A DNA stretch of 64,000 nucleotides from Colletotrichum lupini (taxonomy: Eukaryota; Ascomycota; Sordariomycetes; Glomerellales; Glomerellaceae). Below, in pieces: positions 10,864 to 22,911 of the stretch. The translations under genes and the position numbers were made by a program. Location of the stretch: NCBI RefSeq assembly GCF_023278565.1, contig NC_064681.1, forward strand, positions 2,232,001 through 2,296,000, in the 5' to 3' direction. Within the stretch, counting starts at the first letter, position 1; the number at the start of each line of letters is the position of its first letter. The notes under the pieces were generated by a model, which ran no database searches, had not been told where the DNA came from, and worked only from the letters and a program-made list of their open reading frames with translations.

Positions 10864-13319
10864 TCCACTATCACTATCACACACACTCTCTCTCACATAC
10901 ACACTCACACAATGCCAACATCCTCTTACTTGCTTGTCCCGAGAATATCCATAAGATCATAAGCGTGGGACAAAACTCCATCAAAAATAAAACATGCAAC
11001 ACCAGGCATTCGCCGATCGTCTCCGACCCGACTACTACTCTGGCCCTCGCTGGTTTATCAATGGGAGAGCGGACGGGATCCCGAGTTCTCCAGTGGGTAT
11101 GGTCGCATGTGTTGAGGCGACCTGGCAATTCTGTTCTTGTTCCAACAGGCTGGTTGACCGCGGAGCGTCGTTGGACGGGCTCGGCGGGATTACCAGAACC
11201 AGGACCCCGGGATCGACATAAGCCAGGGCGATTAGTCACAACGTATCTAAGCCCCCCCCAAATTGGGGTCTGGAAAGTGGGATGTGGAGAACCATGTTGG
11301 TCACAAGTGCATGCTCTCTTTTTACTCAATTCGGCATCATCTTACCCCCTCCTCTCGTGCCACACCTTGTCCTGGCCGTGGTTGGGAGGACCGGTGGGAG
11401 CTGACTGTTTGCTTCGCCCGAGGCTAGCGCACGGTGGCGGTGGTCCAGGCTTATACGGGCTTGGGGGGGGGGCATTTGCGTCGTTCAAGGTCTCGGCCCG
11501 GGAAAAGCGGGGCCGGGCGGGCGTCCGGCTCTAGCAGGCAGCACAAGGCAAGGCTTGGATGGCAGCCTGCCAGGCAGACATGGACGGAAAAAGTCATTCG
11601 CGGGCGATGGTTGCTCCCTTCAAGGTGGTTCTAGATCGGGGATTGTGGCAGTCAAGACTTATCTTGTAGATTTGTTACCTGGCCACATGATCTTTACGGG
11701 TGAGCATTAAGCGGACAGGTTTGGAAATGACTCTTTCTCATAGTGCGAGGTTCAGAACATTAAATCTTTCGATTAAGCGGCAAGTTGCCTTACCAAGGTC
11801 CAATTGCGAAGCCAATCGCGCGAGCCTTGGAGGAATGGATATAGCTTTGGCCGTCACTCAATTTAGCTAAGAGCAATCTCACGACAACGGTCCCTCGAGA
11901 GACACGTCGCACCTACATGCCAACTCCATCGCGAGGTTCTCAATCAAACACGCCCGCGCGGCATGAGACATGAGAAGCGAAAAAAACGAGAGAAACGACG
12001 TAGATTCGAGCTCGCAACCTCCAGAGCCCATCATCGTATTCCGTAGAAAAACGTACATTGTGAATACGCAGGTATCACATCATAAACATCGCTCGTCACC
12101 AAAATTACTATGGAGAACGATGCCATAGAAAAACAAACTATCCATGGCGTTATGTAGGACCGTGAGCCAACATACGCTTCCACCCATTCAAGGGCAAGAA
12201 TCGTACCGCTCGGCCATCGACTACAACGGACGGTGTTTGTTGAAAGATGCACCACTTTTGGTCGCTATATATCATTCTGCATGTCCAACATTGTGCTCTT
12301 GGTAACTTTGAGTCATCCCGCCTCCCGAGAACCGCTTTACACCCGAGCGATCAGCGATAAGGTAAAAATACAAAATCAAATACATCATTCTGCTATATCA
12401 TTCTACTAATCTCACATGTTATTGGCCCATATCCTCATCGTCATTTTCACACAGTACCCGTTCTGAAAATACAAGACCTACAACATCGCCTCTCATTTCC
12501 TGGCACTCTAACGCTTCACAGAGCTGCAGTCAACGTGTGTGGGCGCCGGATGATACGTTGCCAAACTGAAGTTGGAGTTTCCATGCTGCCTGCCGTTTCG
12601 CGGGCCTCTCGGTGCAAGGGTCACATCTTTGTATCCGACGTCGAATGTGCTCCGGTCGTTTTCATTGTAAAAGGCGCGAACAGGGCCGGGTGCTGGGTTA
12701 CTACGCCCGCTGGCGTACCTCATGCGACCAGACGGTCTCTGAAGAACCAAACAAGGTCCAAATTTTGTGTTTCGTCATTTCGAAGAGCTTGGCTTCTGCC
12801 GTTGATGTAACGAGATGGGAATCGCGAAACAGACTCGTTCCACCGAGGCAAGGGGACGAAGGTAGGCTTCACTTCCGCGCGCGCCTGTCCACTCGCCGAA
12901 GCGCCGTGCAGCTCCGTCAACGAATAGAAACAAACTCAGATATCTTCAGCTACTAGGGCCAGAGCAAAGCGGCAGTGTTGGACTCCGAGGATCAGCTCCG
13001 GTTTTGTTGGTCGTTGGGCGCTTAAGTATGGCTTTGACCAGTCGCGTGCGGTGACGCCCGCCCGGAAAAGCGGGATCTCGAGGCTGATGCCCCGGCTTCA
13101 CTGATCGGCTGGGGAGATTCACTGCACTCATCCTCTTTCCATCTCTAACTTCTAAACTCATACCAGGAATCATCAGAGCGAAACGCCGTTAGCCGGAATC
13201 AAGTCTATTGCTTTTCCTTTTTTTTTGGACTCTATCACCCGTTCGATCGTTGTTTCCGAGCGCTGAGCCCAAATCATCACCACCTCTCTCTCGTTGGCCC
13301 ATCACTGGCCGGATTGAAT
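10006..13319. other. Intergenic region, terpene synthase to DUF3632-like gene
   Basis: About 3.3 kb with no supported gene. The left part is the terpene synthase promoter, since that gene is read leftwards. A CA microsatellite lies at 10837-10863, followed by CACTCTCT-rich sequence. The open frame over 10815-11534 begins inside the microsatellite, resembles no family and is discounted. The final 150 bp carry a T9 run and pyrimidine-rich sequence, likely the leader of the gene at 13320. Confidence 0.5.
10837..10863. repeat. (AC)n microsatellite
   Basis: An uninterrupted run of about 13 AC units, continuing into imperfect CAC/TCTC repeats to about 10910. It lies about 830 bp upstream of the terpene synthase start. 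Confidence 0.95.
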
Positions 13320-14378
13320 ATGGAAGAGAAGGCCCCTGCAGCTGAGAACATCTTGCGTCAACTGGATCTGTTGAAGAAACTAGACCTCTCAGATATTGAG
13401 GTTCGAATTCTTGATATTCTAGCCTACGACGTTCGAGCGACCAGTTGGGAGACCGCTTCAGAGGCTGCATTCTACTTGGACGCTCTGTGCCCTCCTCTAG
13501 AACAGCGCAAAGAGGCAGAAGGCTACTTCTATGTCATTTGGAGCCTCGTGACAGATATTGCAACCAGTCATGACGTGACAAAAGAGACGCAAACTCATCT
13601 CGTCAACACCCTGTCAGCATTGCAGCAATGTGCAAAAGGTGAAATCGACATCTGGGGTGTAAGTGTATTTCGCTAACGATCACTCAAAATTGGACCACAA
13701 ACGACTGATCATCTCAAACTTGACAGAACGAAGAAGACAGACAACGCGTTTGGAAAGATCTGCCATTGTTTTACATGGCCGTTGAGGCTTCTTTTAGTGG
13801 TAAGTTGCAATTGAACCACTGTCGTCCCTCATGAAGAGGGACTAGGCTGCGTGCGGAACTGAAGGCCTAACGCGAAACAAGACCCAACTCAAGAAGCGAC
13901 AACAGAGAGCTTCACCTCCAAAGACGCACAAGAATGGCGCAACATCAACAGATTCGGCGCTATGTTACTGAGAATGGGCGTCTTGGGCCTTCACACGCAA
14001 GCAATGGACGCATTGCGTTCGGCGCTTGAGGAGGAGCCGAGCCCCATTCCGGCGGTTGCGGAGTGCCGGCTGCGCGTCGCCTGTGAATGGATCCGTCAGA
14101 GCGCGAGGCCTCTCCTCGTGTGGGCGCGGGAGAACGCTGGCTATTCCGAGATGCCAGAGTATGAGAGGGACTTGACGGAGGAAGCGATAGCTTATCAGGG
14201 GGTTCTGTACGAGGGTCCGCCCATCATGTGTCTCCAGCGGTGGGGATTCTGGATGGATCGGCTCGAGTGGCTTGCGAAAAGTGAGGATTCTGGGCTGGTT
14301 GAGGAGGCGAGGACGGAGGTGCTTGAGGCGTTTTGGGTTATGAAGGAGGTTGAAGGGCGGATAGGACATACCCTGTGA
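13320..14378 (+). CDS. DUF3632-like hypothetical protein
   Basis: Three exons (13320-13658, 13727-13799, 13882-14378) join in frame to 302 aa. The introns are 68 and 82 bp with donors GTAAGT and GTAAGT; the first acceptor follows CTTGACAG. The protein is helical and soluble, with no signal peptide or membrane segment. Strings such as EWRNINRFGAMLL, AMDALRSALEEE and CLQRWGFWMDRLEWL match my memory of the fungal family DUF3632 (Pfam PF12311), whose members have this size and no established function. The start was taken at MEEKAPAAEN because it is the first ATG in frame. The neighbours are unrelated. The gene model is good; its role is unknown. Confidence 0.8.
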
Positions 14379-16556
14379 TCAAGCGACAATATGCCCAGCC
14401 TCTCACCCCAAATATCGTTGAAGTTCCACTCTAGACTCAAAGCATAGCTCAGACGCACGTAAGAGTAGATGATTTGTGAAGAATATGCAGGCTGTACAAT
14501 GTCCGACTGAAGCCAAATCTCGTAGAGTTTTCCCTGCCGGTTGACGTTTCTCTTCCACTTGCTGATACGAAGATTCTTGAGTCAACAATCTTACTCTCTG
14601 CCACAATTGCTTTACCTGGCTGGTTAATATCACAAGGGAGCCAACAAGACATACTGATGTCTACTACCATAACCGTATAACAAAGTTGACGGATCGTTTC
14701 TCTTGTTCAGAACTGAGGGTGGATTTGTGGTCATCAGCATTCGCTGTTGGGCATTGCTAGATGTCTAGAACCAGGCATCGCGAGACAGCGGAAATTGTGG
14801 GTGAATCGTTCTATCAGCCGAACATCAATTCATGTTACGCAGGGCAACTTGAAGACAAAAGTCCGTGTTATCACACAGCGGCTGTCTGCTTCGTGCTCAC
14901 TACTGAGAGCGTACTCATAACATCCATGGTCGAGCAATGTGCAGGTCCTAACTTGCCACCGATTCCCCTTTCGACTACAGCAGTCTCGTGGAAGATATTG
15001 GATGTCAAATCCGAAATGCACTCGTTCTTTGGTGCGGTGTGCCTAATCTTTGGGATTCGAAAAGCCATGTCCGATCAAAAGGCAACATCTTCTGTTCTGA
15101 TGATGATGATGATCATGAGACGACATCACGAACTCCACCACACATGCCTCTTCTTAAGGAAAGAGAGGTATTTGTAAGCCAAGCATGTAGATATCATGCA
15201 CCAGATTGCCCCAGAAATTCGGCGTCAACATGGACATACTCAATCCCGAGGCGTCGACATCAGCGTGACATCAACGTCTCCCCAAAACTTGTCTCGAAAA
15301 TTCTCCGTGATTCCTGCGCATCAAGAAAGCGGGAAGCAAAGCAAGGGTCCCGCCTTTTTATTTCCCCCTCTCTCTTGTTATTTACCCCTCTTCCCCATTT
15401 TCCTGCGACACGATACATAACATACAATGGCCATGCATTAGCATGAACCTATTGATCCCAAGTTTTCGTTCTGGTTCCAATCGGAGGTTTTACTTCCACC
15501 AAGAAGTGAGGGAGGAAAAAAGGACCGATGAACAGTGAGCCGTTGGACGGGAACCTAACCGCAACCCAAACCTAGCCAAATATTCCCATCCCTCCTGATG
15601 GCAAGGGAGAGAAAACTCTATAGGGCGGCAAGTTGGCTCGCCGTGTACCTCTACCAGCCGTCTTTTCGGGATGCTCGTCCCGCTCTCTTGCTTAAACCCT
15701 CCCTAGATCTCACTAGAAACTGGGACGAACATGGACAAGGGGCGGCGATTGCGTGCGCGATATCGAATGGGCGGACTTATATCAAATCATTGTCGTCGTC
15801 ATGCTCACCCCCCCTTCCTTGGAAGTTCATGTGCAAGTCAGCCAAATGCTTTGAATTGCTTGCAAGCGGAGAAGAAGAAAAAGTATACTGTGTAGTACAA
15901 GTACAGCTGATCTATATCATAAGCAGATCCCATATGTCCCATAATTCAAACATCCTTCCCCATAACTCCCGGTATACCAGCTTCTTTTTATATTCTTCAA
16001 GCGGATACCTCTGTCCTCAGTATTCCTGTTGGTCGCCTTATCATCTCTGTGTGTGTATATATAATCCTGTTACCGTTGTTGCCTTGTAATTCGTGTGTTC
16101 CATCCCTCTCTTGTTCGTTGCTGTTTCCCACCTTATCATCATTCATGTTTGTTTTCTTGGCGTTTCTAAGTCATCATCGTTTCGCCACAACTTCGTCCTT
16201 TTCCCTCCTCTTGAAAATCCAATAATTTCCTCCCTGGCCATCAAAGATATGTTATTCAGCTCGACCGTTCGTTTCGTCATCGACATCAAGTGTCAGGTAA
16301 AGAAAGAGATGTAAAAAGGAAAGTGGCACCGATGTCCATGGCCAGGAATCAGCGACAAGTTCGAATCGTACGCCGAGCGCAGTTCGTTGTCCACTAGAGT
16401 GGACGTTTCCCATCATATCGCCCCCGAGCCGAGGTAGCGAATGGAATGAGCGCTAGGAGGGGAGAAGAAGAGAAGGAAAACCTGATGAGAGTGAGAGCCA
16501 AGGAAAGAAGTATGAAGAAAAGAGAGTCCATGTCGGACAGAACGGGAGAGACGGCG
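14379..16556. other. Intergenic region
   Basis: About 2.2 kb between the stop of the DUF3632-like gene and the stop of the minus-strand gene at 16557. A short (ATG)n run lies near 15100-15115. AT-richer sequence at 15880-16100 may contain the 3' ends. Open frames here are short and not family-like. Confidence 0.45.
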
Positions 16557-17456
16557 TCAGAAGTCCTCATCCATCAAACACCGATACCAGAAGAAGGCAC
16601 AGCACGCAAACACCCAGAGGGCACGCATGCTGTGCCCGCCCGCGATCTGCGCCATATCGATTTGTCCATGAGGATGGCCCGCCCTAGCTCTCGCTGCCGC
16701 CTCCTCCCGCCTCCGCTCCTCGTCCGCGAACCTCACACGACTATACGGATCCTGCGATGGGGCGTACGTCGGTGGCGGATGCCGCACTTGCTGCTGCGAG
16801 GGCTGCCGCTTCACAAACTCCTCGGTCCCGGCGACGGCTGTGGCGTCCGTCCCCGCCGTGTTAGCGGTGCCGGCGGTGCCCGCCGTCCCCGGCGCCTGCG
16901 GCGTCACCATATCCATCATGGGGATACGCCGCGGCTGTTGCGCCGTGTATGGGGTCGGTGTCGGTTGACGTGGTAGTGGTGGTGGGTGCGTTGGTGGTGC
17001 TGCCCCTCCATCTCTGGCGCCAGTTGGAACCGAGCCTCGGGCCCCTCCTCCCCCGCCCCCGCCTCCTACTCCTCCGTCTGATGAGGAGGAATAGGACGAA
17101 TAGTTGGAATAGATGGAAAAGGAGCTACGGTGAGGGTGTTGTCGACCAAGGACGCCAGAGCTTGCTCGGACACTGGCTCGTTCACTGTTGCGGACTCGTC
17201 CGTTGTAGTTGAACTCCCGAACAGGGCGCTCGCCGCCGTTGTTGAGGGTCGTCGACCCGGCTTCTCCTACTCCCTGCGCAAGACCTCCCAGTCCCGTTAC
17301 GCCTAGTGGTCGTTGCTGTCGCTGCTGCTGCTGTTGTTGCCGTTGCACCTCCTGCACCTGCTGGTTATGTTGCTTCTGCAGGTCCTGAAGCTCCTGCAGC
17401 TGCAGAGCCGGACGCTCCGTTTCTGGCGGGGAGTATACTTTAGAGGATAACATCAT
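16557..17456 (-). CDS. Low-complexity hypothetical protein with hydrophobic C-terminus
   Basis: An intact 299-aa frame that I do not recognise. The N-terminus has a Gln-rich, probably coiled-coil stretch (LQELQDLQKQHNQQVQEV then poly-Q). The middle is Ser/Gly/Pro-rich with a poly-Gly run, and there is a short AGTAGTANTAGT-type repeat. The C-terminus is ALWVFACCAFFWYRC followed by LMDEDF, a single hydrophobic segment of about 15-17 residues that could be a tail anchor. Two ATGs stand side by side at the start. About 90 bp upstream on the same strand is GGTAAGTCGCTAATAG, a good donor, so a 5' UTR intron or an extra exon is possible. Length and consistent composition favour a gene, but there is no homology support. 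Confidence 0.5.
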   Translation of the reverse strand: MMLSSKVYSPPETERPALQLQELQDLQKQHNQQVQEVQRQQQQQQRQQRPLGVTGLGGLAQGVGEAGSTTLNNGGERPVREFNYNGRVRNSERASVRASSGVLGRQHPHRSSFSIYSNYSSYSSSSDGGVGGGGGGGGARGSVPTGARDGGAAPPTHPPPLPRQPTPTPYTAQQPRRIPMMDMVTPQAPGTAGTAGTANTAGTDATAVAGTEEFVKRQPSQQQVRHPPPTYAPSQDPYSRVRFADEERRREEAAARARAGHPHGQIDMAQIAGGHSMRALWVFACCAFFWYRCLMDEDF

Positions 17457-19862
17457 TGATGGGGGTATATGTGATCCAGGGGGAGAATGGAGGAATTAGG
17501 TCGCCGCAGGCTTTTGTCAAAGGACAGCTATTAGCGACTTACCCTTTTCTTTGACAGGATAGGGTAAAGGCGTACGTTGGGCCGCAAAGACCAAAGTGAC
17601 GTCGGAGGGGGGATGGAGGGGGGAAGCGAATCTGTATCAAACAACCGAACTGGAGCCTCTACTGACTCGGCACCAGATGACGCTCAGGGCAGGATGCACT
17701 CAACGTCCAGCTTTCTCCGACGAGGTATGACGAGCACGACGGATCTCGCACTTGCGCGTACGTCTGATGCGGAGGCCCCGGATTATCATGGGCGGGAACT
17801 TCTTCGTTGTCGGACACCAGAGAACAAACGAAGAACCGGCGAAGACGGAATATTGGTGACAACGCATACACGCGGGGGTTGGTGAAAGAAAGGTAGGGCT
17901 GGTGATGGTGGCTAACACGCCCGAAGCTCCCGTCGAACGTGTGAACGACGTGCCCGCGCATACCGAACCCATCTACCCCGTCCCTATCCAGCCACTCCCG
18001 CCTTTCCGTCCATACTTTCTTCTGCCTCCCCTCTGCTGAGCCTCACTTGGGACGCTGGCTGGGCGGGCGGTGCACGGTGAAGCATTGAGACAGCCCCCCT
18101 CCCCCCTCCTCTCTGACCTTTGAACGAAACCCCCAGATTGACTTTGGACTTGCTTGGCTCAAGCTTTACCCTCGCAGCCTTGGCCCGCGGTCCTGAGGCG
18201 GGATTATGTTTCTTGCGGTCTCCTCGACTTGCCCCCCTCCCACCATCCAAGGTGTGTAAAAAGGGCGGCTGAGCATTACCCGTACGTCATTGGGAGGAGC
18301 AAGAAAGACGGAAAGAAAGGTAAGGACCGTTAGGTAAAGAGTCTTGGAGTCCAAGTTGCATCCCAAGGGTCCGAGGGTCCCAGCTGGTTTCCACGCAGCG
18401 TAGCGTCCATTGTCTCAATAATACCATTCATAGTCTGACGTGCCGTTTCTCGGTTGCGTCTATGGTAGGTCCAGGGACGGAGGTGAGATAATAGTCGCAG
18501 TAGTAACTAGCATCCCGTCCCGTGTGCGTGCTTGTCTATCATGGATATGTGTTGACTGTAACAGCATGCTTGTATATGCATGCCTTACCCGTGATGAGTG
18601 TATGTGTAAGATCATCATGCCAACACAGCACAGAGATATACGACAAAAGAGAAGGGGGAAAGGTCTACATCCTTACCATACTAAACGAAAAAGAACGGCA
18701 TTAAAGAAAGGGTCTTGGCTGACTTGAGATTATCGGGAACCACCCGGCAATCCAAATGTTTCGTGCGTCCGCCGTCGTCTCGTATGTACAGCAAACACAC
18801 GCCCGCTGGTTCGCCCCCCCTTCGTTCTCTCACTCGGGAAGCGTAGTGTGAACCACAGCAGAGAAACGATGTTGGCGTCCGGCGGGGCTCTGGGGAAATC
18901 GGGGGAGGGGGGAGGGGAGGACCCGGCCGATGTCGACGATGCGCCGGCCGGGCGAATCCTGCAAGGGGCGATCGTATACACCGTCGGCGTCGGCTTCGTT
19001 TTGTTCGGTTTCGGAGTGTGGGGACCATTTTTTCCCTTCTACCACTCTCTCTCGTCCACCGGGTTTAAGCTATTGTAGCAGTCCTCACCTACGCCTGTGA
19101 CCGTGCTTTCTTCCCAATCCTTCATCATCTTTGCTGATTGTATTTTTGCCACCTGGTCGAGTCAGTCGCGACATGTCATCGTCGGAACTCTGCAGTACGT
19201 CCAAAACCATGGCTTGCCTCTACAGATGGGAAGAATTAAACCCCTCCACCTCCCCTTCCCCCCGCCCCCGGGGTTTTTAGTCGATGATGTCGCCGGCGGC
19301 CGAACCGGCGATTGAAAATGATCGGAATGGATTCCGCCAAGGGTTCACGGCCTCGGCCGCCCGCCGCTCGATGTCCTCATGGCGTCCAAAAAAGTCTGGC
19401 CGCAAAATGCTCGGACGTTCCTGAGGGAAAAAGGGGAGGGAAGGAAAAAAGAAGAGACAGCGCTAGCTGAGCTGTCGTCCAACGTCGCAGGGCAGAGAAT
19501 CCGGCAACATGGTGCGGCAAAGACTCGTTCGAGATAAGTCTTGACGAGTTTGACGGGTCACAGTAGTGGTGATGGTGGTACTGGTAGTTCGTTCATCCCC
19601 CTTCTTACTGCCCCCCCCCCCCCCACGATACGGAAGATGACCGATAACTTGGACGCTAGGAAACGTAGCGTCTGGAGAAAAGGACTTCAGTTTTTTTTTC
19701 TGCTCGTCTTCTACGCAGTTCGGGATACAACGCACTACCCTAGTTCGTTTTCTTCCTCGAGGCTTCGACCGAGAAACAATAGCTTTCTTTCCTCCATGGA
19801 AGTCGTCCACGCCAGCCCCGATGCGTGGGGCCCCTTCGTTTTTTCATATTGAACTGCCGATA
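17457..19862. other. Intergenic region left of the Fot1-like element
   Basis: About 2.4 kb without a supported gene. The left end is the promoter side of the gene at 16557-17456. A C14 homopolymer occupies 19611-19624. Several open frames of 70-115 codons overlap on both strands, with no recognisable domain. The TA at 19861-19862 is the left target-site duplication of the transposon that follows. Confidence 0.45.
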
Positions 19863-19922
19863 AGACACCACCCCACACGACGGATCACCCCCCACGACGG
19901 ATTACCCAATTTAGACGATTTT
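19863..19922 (+). repeat. Left terminal inverted repeat of Fot1-like element
   Basis: It starts AGACACCACCCCACACGACG. Compared with the right end it differs at 4 of 60 positions (4, 45, 54, 55), all C/T or G/A transitions. Inside the repeat the word CACGACGGAT(C/T)ACC occurs twice in tandem, a likely transposase-binding duplication. Confidence 0.9.
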
Positions 19923-21695
19923 TTCCCTCCTTTAATACTACTACTACTATAATACGTAAGTAATAAATAATTAAAAAAAATCGCGAAAATTATATTAAAA
20001 TTACTAATAGATTTACTATGCTTAAATATATAAAAGAATATATTAAAAACGCGTAATATGATATTAGCTTTAATAAGTCGATTTAGAAGGCTATTATAAA
20101 CTAAAGAATCCCTTATATTACCCTCTCGAACTAGTTATGAAGTACTATAATAGTTAAAAAGTCGAAGGAGGATTACTAAAGGCTTAGTAAATACTAAGAA
20201 TAATCCCTTATTTACTAAGTAATTTTATAGAGCTAGTTAGGGTTCGCTCTAACTTATACTTAAGTTAAAGAGTTCGTAATGCGTATTTTTTAATAAAGTA
20301 GCGACTAGTACTTATTTAAAAAAAAGTAATTAAATAAGTTTTTATATAAGAATCCTACGCTCTTAACGCTATAGGCCCGTTATATAAATTCTAAGCGCGT
20401 TAAGTTTATTATTATTAACGTTATATAAGCTTTTTAAAAGATCCTAATACTTTTAAATATTTATAAAATCTTAATATCCTTTTATTAAAATATAAATAAA
20501 ACGGGATTAATAAAAAGGAGTAATAAGGACTATTTAGTACTAAATAAGTTTAAGAAGAAATCTATTTATATTTAGACGTTAAGAAACCGTATTTAGACCT
20601 CTATATTTAAATATATCTTTACAAATAGTTAGTACTTCCTATTATTAATAATTTTTAAAGGGTAGACCGTATAGTAATAGTAGTTCCTTATAAAAATATT
20701 AAATTATACCTTATAGAGCTTTACGTCTTTTATAAATAAGTAGACTTCGAATATAATTAGGTTAGAATAGCTAGTTAGGATATTTATTTTATAAACGGAG
20801 GTAGAGGCTAAAAAACTCTTATTTAAGCGTTTATTTATTATTAATAAGTACGGTAGTTACGTTTCTAACGATTTTATATAGTAATATTATCTTAAGGGTA
20901 TTTATTTATATTATTTACTACTATATTTTAGTTATATTACGTAGCCCCTAGATATTTTGGTATTTTTACTATTTAAAATATACTATTATAATAAGCTTAT
21001 AGATTATGGCCTCTAGCTTAACTTAGTATTAATTAGGAAATAGAACTTCTTTTATTATTATTTTTAGGCCTAAGTATAAGCGCTTATAAAATAGAATATA
21101 TATACTAATTAAAAAATAATAGGGCTATACTTTATTAATATATAGTAGCCCTTATTTAGTAAATTTATTATTATAATATAGCTTATAAATATCTTATAAG
21201 TACTACTATAAGAGCCCTTATTTTTAAAAATACTTAAAATACCCTAAGATTATAATATTATTACCCCTAAAAAGTTAGGAGACTTTAGGAAGTATTAAAA
21301 GCTCTAAATACGAGGTAAGGGCGAGGTTAACTTCGATTCTATTATTTATAAGTTAATATTTAATAAAATAAATAAGTAATTAAATACCTAGAACGTAGCC
21401 CTAATTAATACTTAATTAGTTATTAAGTTACTAGAGGCTTAAGTATAATTATATAAGCTAATTACGAGGGTAAAAATACGTTAAGATTTAAATAAGTAAT
21501 TTATATGAATTAAGGCTATTATAAAAGCAAAGAGGGAGGCTAAGGCTCGCCCGTAGTGCCTAATTATAGTCTTAACGCCTATAAATAGTATAAAAAAGCT
21601 TAATTTATTAATATATATTTAGAATTTCAGATTTAGTAGCGTTATACTATTAATAATTAAATTCGTAGTTATGAGGTCGAAAAGTCGAAGTCTAG

Positions 21696-21755
21696 AAAAT
21701 TATCTAAATTAGGTAATCCGTCGTGGGGGGTGATCCGTCGTGTGGGGTGGTATCT
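21696..21755 (-). repeat. Right terminal inverted repeat of Fot1-like element
   Basis: The reverse complement starts AGATACCACCCCACACGACG and mirrors the left repeat over 60 bp. At all four differing positions this copy carries the T or A, so it is the more mutated end. Confidence 0.9.
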
Positions 21756-22243
21756 TACGCCAATTACGAAAAGAGCAACGTGAAATGAACCTGCGGGCAA
21801 CGCTGGTCCCGGCAGACAGGAAAAGAAGGGAGGGCTAAAAAGAGCGGTCACGGGCCATGCAAATGGAAAGTGTGGCCATCGTCGCATTGCCTAGAGATCC
21901 GGGGCATCTCCTTGTTTTTTTTTCCCTTTCTCCGCACACACACACCTACACAGCACGACGGTCACACACACACACCCCGGCTTTTGCTGATCACGCAAAT
22001 CGCTGGCGCTGTCGATCCGGTGCTTGTTCGGCAACCGTACGGATTTTACACGCAAATCGAACGGCATCTAACACAAGGGCGTGAAGGGATAGGCAGAGAG
22101 GGAAGACGGCCTGAGACTGAGAGAGAGAGAGAGAGAACGTGTCTCTAGATCGGAACCCCTAGAATGCCTCTCCGCCGTTCCAGTTCCTTTCTCCGATTGA
22201 ACTAGCCTGCAGGGGGGGGGGGGGGGGAAGGACATTTAACCTA

Positions 22244-22300
22244 GGGCGAGGATATTCTGCCAGCAGCTCCCGCTATTCTGCCCCCAAGTGTGGCTGCGGC
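22244..22300 (+). repeat. Left 57-bp TIR of hAT-type element
   Basis: It begins GGGCGAGGATATTCTGCCAG and is identical over 57 bp to the reverse complement of 22912-22968. The sub-motif TATTCTGCC occurs twice within it. Confidence 0.95.
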
Positions 22301-22441
22301 AGGCCCTGCCTCCGAGCCCGGAGCCCAGCTGCCCATACACCCACCTACCCACCTACCTACCTACTTACAACCACTACTTCGTTGACCTCGCCGTCGCTGC
22401 CGCTACCGCTGCCGCTAATTAAAGCTATTCCCAACGTTAAT

Positions 22442-22801
22442 ATGCCGCAAGAAGAGAATAATCGCGAAGTTGACGATCCCTTCGTCTACTAATACGACTG
22501 CCCATTTTATGGCTAGCGCTTCTCTACCCTGCTAACGAGGCTGCCTACGAGGCTGGCTTAGCGGTCGCAATTGAAAGCAGCAACGCCTTACAGAGTTAAC
22601 CTACCCGAATAAGCGTCGCAAATCCTCGACCTCGTTTATAGACTGCCGCTAGCAGATCGCTGCTAGCCTTTCGAGCGAGTTAATTGGGCAGCTGGGCGGC
22701 TGGGCAGCTGGGTAATTAGGCTAATTCGACAGAACCGTCGACTTGAGCCAATACGTCGACTTGAGCTAACGCGTCGATTGCCGCACTTTTTACTAAAATA
22801 A
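22442..22801 (+). pseudogene. Broken coding remnant inside the hAT-type element
   Basis: Read from the ATG at 22442, the frame is interrupted at 22490, 22514, 22559, 22610, 22664 and 22799. Every one of these stops is TAA or TAG; none is TGA. Each would be a glutamine codon (CAA/CAG) if one C-to-T change at a CpA site were reversed, which is the RIP signature. Between stops the frame is protein-like (PQEENNREVDDPFVY, RSQLKAATPYRVNLPE). A fragment such as YDCPFYG could suit a hAT or BED-like N-terminus, but I cannot assign it. Most likely it is the surviving 5' part of the element's own gene. Confidence 0.5.
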
Positions 22802-22911
22802 TTGAATCGACTATAAGTTAATTGACGGCCTCTGATTGGCCCAACCCATTCGAATGCTGACTACGCAGAGCCCAGCTTACGTGTGTGCCCGAGACCGGCG
22901 GTCGTGTGGCG

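Larger units (their letters stand above)
19863..21755. mobile_element. RIP-degraded Fot1/pogo-type DNA transposon (Tc1/mariner)
   Basis: Near-identical inverted ends of about 60 bp bound a 1893-bp segment flanked by TA on both sides (19861-19862 and 21756-21757), the target duplication of Tc1/mariner elements. The length is close to Fot1 (about 1.9 kb) and Pot2 (about 1.86 kb), as I remember them. The interior from about 19925 to 21690 is extremely AT-rich, dominated by TA, TTA and TAT words, and has no open frame. This is the expected outcome of repeat-induced point mutation of a transposase gene. The ends kept their GC-rich sequence. The element is certainly dead as an autonomous unit. The superfamily call rests on TA duplication, TIR form and length, not on a readable transposase. 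Confidence 0.85.

Noticed and set aside
10815..11534. Open frame of about 240 codons on the plus strand
   Set aside because: It starts inside the AC microsatellite (reads as Thr-His repeats), shows no domain and overlaps equally good frames on the other strand.
3334..16556. Terpene biosynthetic gene cluster around the synthase at 8710-10005
   Set aside because: Neighbours are ORC4, a DUF7053-like protein and a DUF3632-like protein; no P450, oxidoreductase, transferase, transporter or cluster regulator is recognisable.
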